The position numbers and the translations under genes are program-made. The notes beneath the pieces are model-generated. The model had not been told where the DNA came from, ran no database searches, and was given only the letters and a program-made list of their open reading frames with translations. From Aphrophora alni (taxonomy: Eukaryota; Arthropoda; Insecta; Hemiptera; Aphrophoridae): a DNA stretch of 64,000 bases. This document shows, piece after piece, positions 62,651-64,000 of the stretch (positions are counted from its first letter, which is position 1; each line of letters begins with the position of its first letter). The stretch is from positions 9,070,607 to 9,134,606 of the forward strand of contig OY740772.1 in assembly GCA_963513935.1 (NCBI GenBank), read 5' to 3'.

Positions 62651-63370
62651 AGGACTGTTATGAAGGATCACATGAATTATACATTGATCAAGATTGAAAC
62701 CATTGGAGGTTGTGGAAGGGAAGAACTTGGTGAGTTGATACTCTCATAGTGATATAATTTTCATTCATGAAATATGTGAATTGAAAGAAAATTGTCAAGT
62801 AAATAAATTCAGGTTTTTCAAGTACCACTTTGAGGTTCTACATGGTCTATCCTAAAACAACCTGTGTTGAACTCTCTATTGAATCATATGAAACCTACAT
62901 ATTGACATAATAATGTGGATTGAAACTTTGTATTTATATGGTACCTTCTAATAATCCGGTATAACATATTTTAAGTAAAGAATTTCAGAACTATGTACCA
63001 GTTTATCTCATTTTCATAATGAGCAGGTGCTAGTTGTTCATTTGGTTCAACCATGGCTTTTAGAGGTTGTTCGGATCAAAACTGAAATTGCTTTAAAAAA
63101 AAAGATGAGTGATTGAAAAAAGTGAGCAAATGGCAGTTGGAAAGATCTATACAGATGGCTAAATGGTAAAATGGCAGAAGTTGGATTCTTTAATTTAGTA
63201 TTAGATGTAATTATACTTCAAGTATCGATGCTTAACTTGACAATTTATGCGGCTTTTATGCATTACTTATCCCTTTAACTGTGAAAAGTATTCATCTCGT
63301 CCTAATCAAAATCTGCATTATAGGTTTTTTCTAATCATGCTCCTACAGATTATGAACATTGTACTTAGGA
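62651..63370. other. No gene seen
   Basis: Nothing recognised. Confidence 0.4.
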
Positions 63371-63374
63371 TTCT

Positions 63375-63515
63375 AAATTTGTTTCTGCAACTGAATAAAA
63401 ATGTATTATGTTTAGAATGGATCCCAGATAATTATGGAATCTTGGGTAATGACATTGTAAATAAAATTGTGAGAGAGCAAATATTAACTCATGGCCCACT
63501 ACCATTGTCCAATTG
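63375..63515 (+). pseudogene. LINE RNase H remnant
   Basis: The + frame reads NKNVLCLEWIPDNYGILGND then IVNKIVREQILTHGPLPLS. It matches the RNase H signature of jockey/R1-type LINEs (usual form LxWIPGHxGIxGNExADxLAR). The usual GH of the motif is DN here, so the catalytic pattern is decayed. No RT is found upstream in the window. Confidence 0.65.
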
Positions 63516-63615
63516 TGTATCTGTTTTGTCAGTTACTGGCCAGCATCTTTACAACATCCAAGAGACCCTAGGAAGTACCGTCAGGTGCACAGTGAAGTTG
63601 AATCCTTCATGACAG

Positions 63616-64000
63616 GGACTGAATACATAATCACTGGAGTTCATCTCTATAGTTTCTAACTTGTGGACTCACCACTCTGTGAGTATTCAGAGCTATAGAC
63701 GAGACTCTGGTACATATTTTAGAAGAGTAGATCTCTTTTGTAGTTGGAAACATAAATAATCCAACTACTATTTACATTTTATACAAGTTACATGAAAGTT
63801 ACATATATTTTTGGAGAAAACCACAGGGAAAAACAATGAATTAAGATTATTTCAAACACCTTGAAGCTCAAAAGATGGTTTTAATTAATATAAATAAAAA
63901 CATTATGAAATTCATAAGCAAAGAATTTTCCAAATTTTTTGGTCTAACTTTTTGTGGGAAAGTTTAATCGTCATTTTTCATTTGGATTTAATTTTTTTTA
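63616..64000. other. No gene seen to the window end
   Basis: AT-rich; nothing recognised. Confidence 0.4.

Overview
The window is eukaryotic nuclear DNA, very AT-rich, with spliced genes and a dense load of transposon debris. The interspersed TTAGG/CCTAA arrays, the canonical telomere unit of many insects, together with the jockey/CR1-like LINE remnants, point to an insect. I cannot place it to order from sequence alone. There are no bacterial-type genes, tRNA or rRNA genes, or CRISPR arrays.

Only one gene is convincing. It lies on the + strand from about 35.8 to 59.3 kb. I assembled fifteen coding exons (35841 to 59339). All have GT/AG junctions, phases match at every join, and the total of 3216 nt encodes 1071 residues plus stop. 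The product starts with a signal peptide. It is followed by a long low-complexity, presumably extracellular chain: a 40-residue exon with the only four cysteines of the predicted mature chain, an acidic-tyrosine stretch (about residues 313-327), then alternating Arg/Gly-rich basic blocks and Thr/Ser/Pro/Glu-rich mucin-like blocks, including a 13-Thr run and a 6-Pro run. I recognise no named family. It is best described as an uncharacterised secreted, probably O-glycosylated matrix or mucin-like protein. An acceptor 14 nt before the ATG implies at least one unseen 5' non-coding exon, so part of 0-35.8 kb may be its first intron and promoter region.

The 0-35.8 kb region holds no supportable host gene. 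It contains interstitial TTAGG arrays (4.2-4.5, 15.3 and 33.3 kb), a palindromic Penelope-like fragment (5.8-6.3 kb), two decayed LINE reverse transcriptases (11.5-12.2 and 27.5-28.4 kb, minus strand), local tandem triplications (13.0-13.4 and 15.7-16.1 kb), two related repeat copies that each carry a long (CT)n tract (19.1-19.7 and 21.3-22.2 kb), and several foldback elements. The introns hold more elements: a SINE nested in an older repeat (42.3-42.7 kb), a second Penelope-type end pair (46.4 kb) and a pogo/Tigger-like element (50.8-51.4 kb). Downstream of the gene are a short 5'-truncated LINE with a perfect 14-bp target-site duplication (62.1 kb) and an RNase H remnant (63.4 kb).

The most unusual pattern outside the gene is a recurrent motif, CTGAAGA-hairpin-GAAACG (or a CTTGATAA variant). 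It occurs at many loci, often as head-to-head inverted pairs, and its hairpin arms differ between copies while remaining paired. This looks like the termini of Penelope-like retroelements and a possible hammerhead-type RNA fold. An eight-copy family of about 170 bp is the second.
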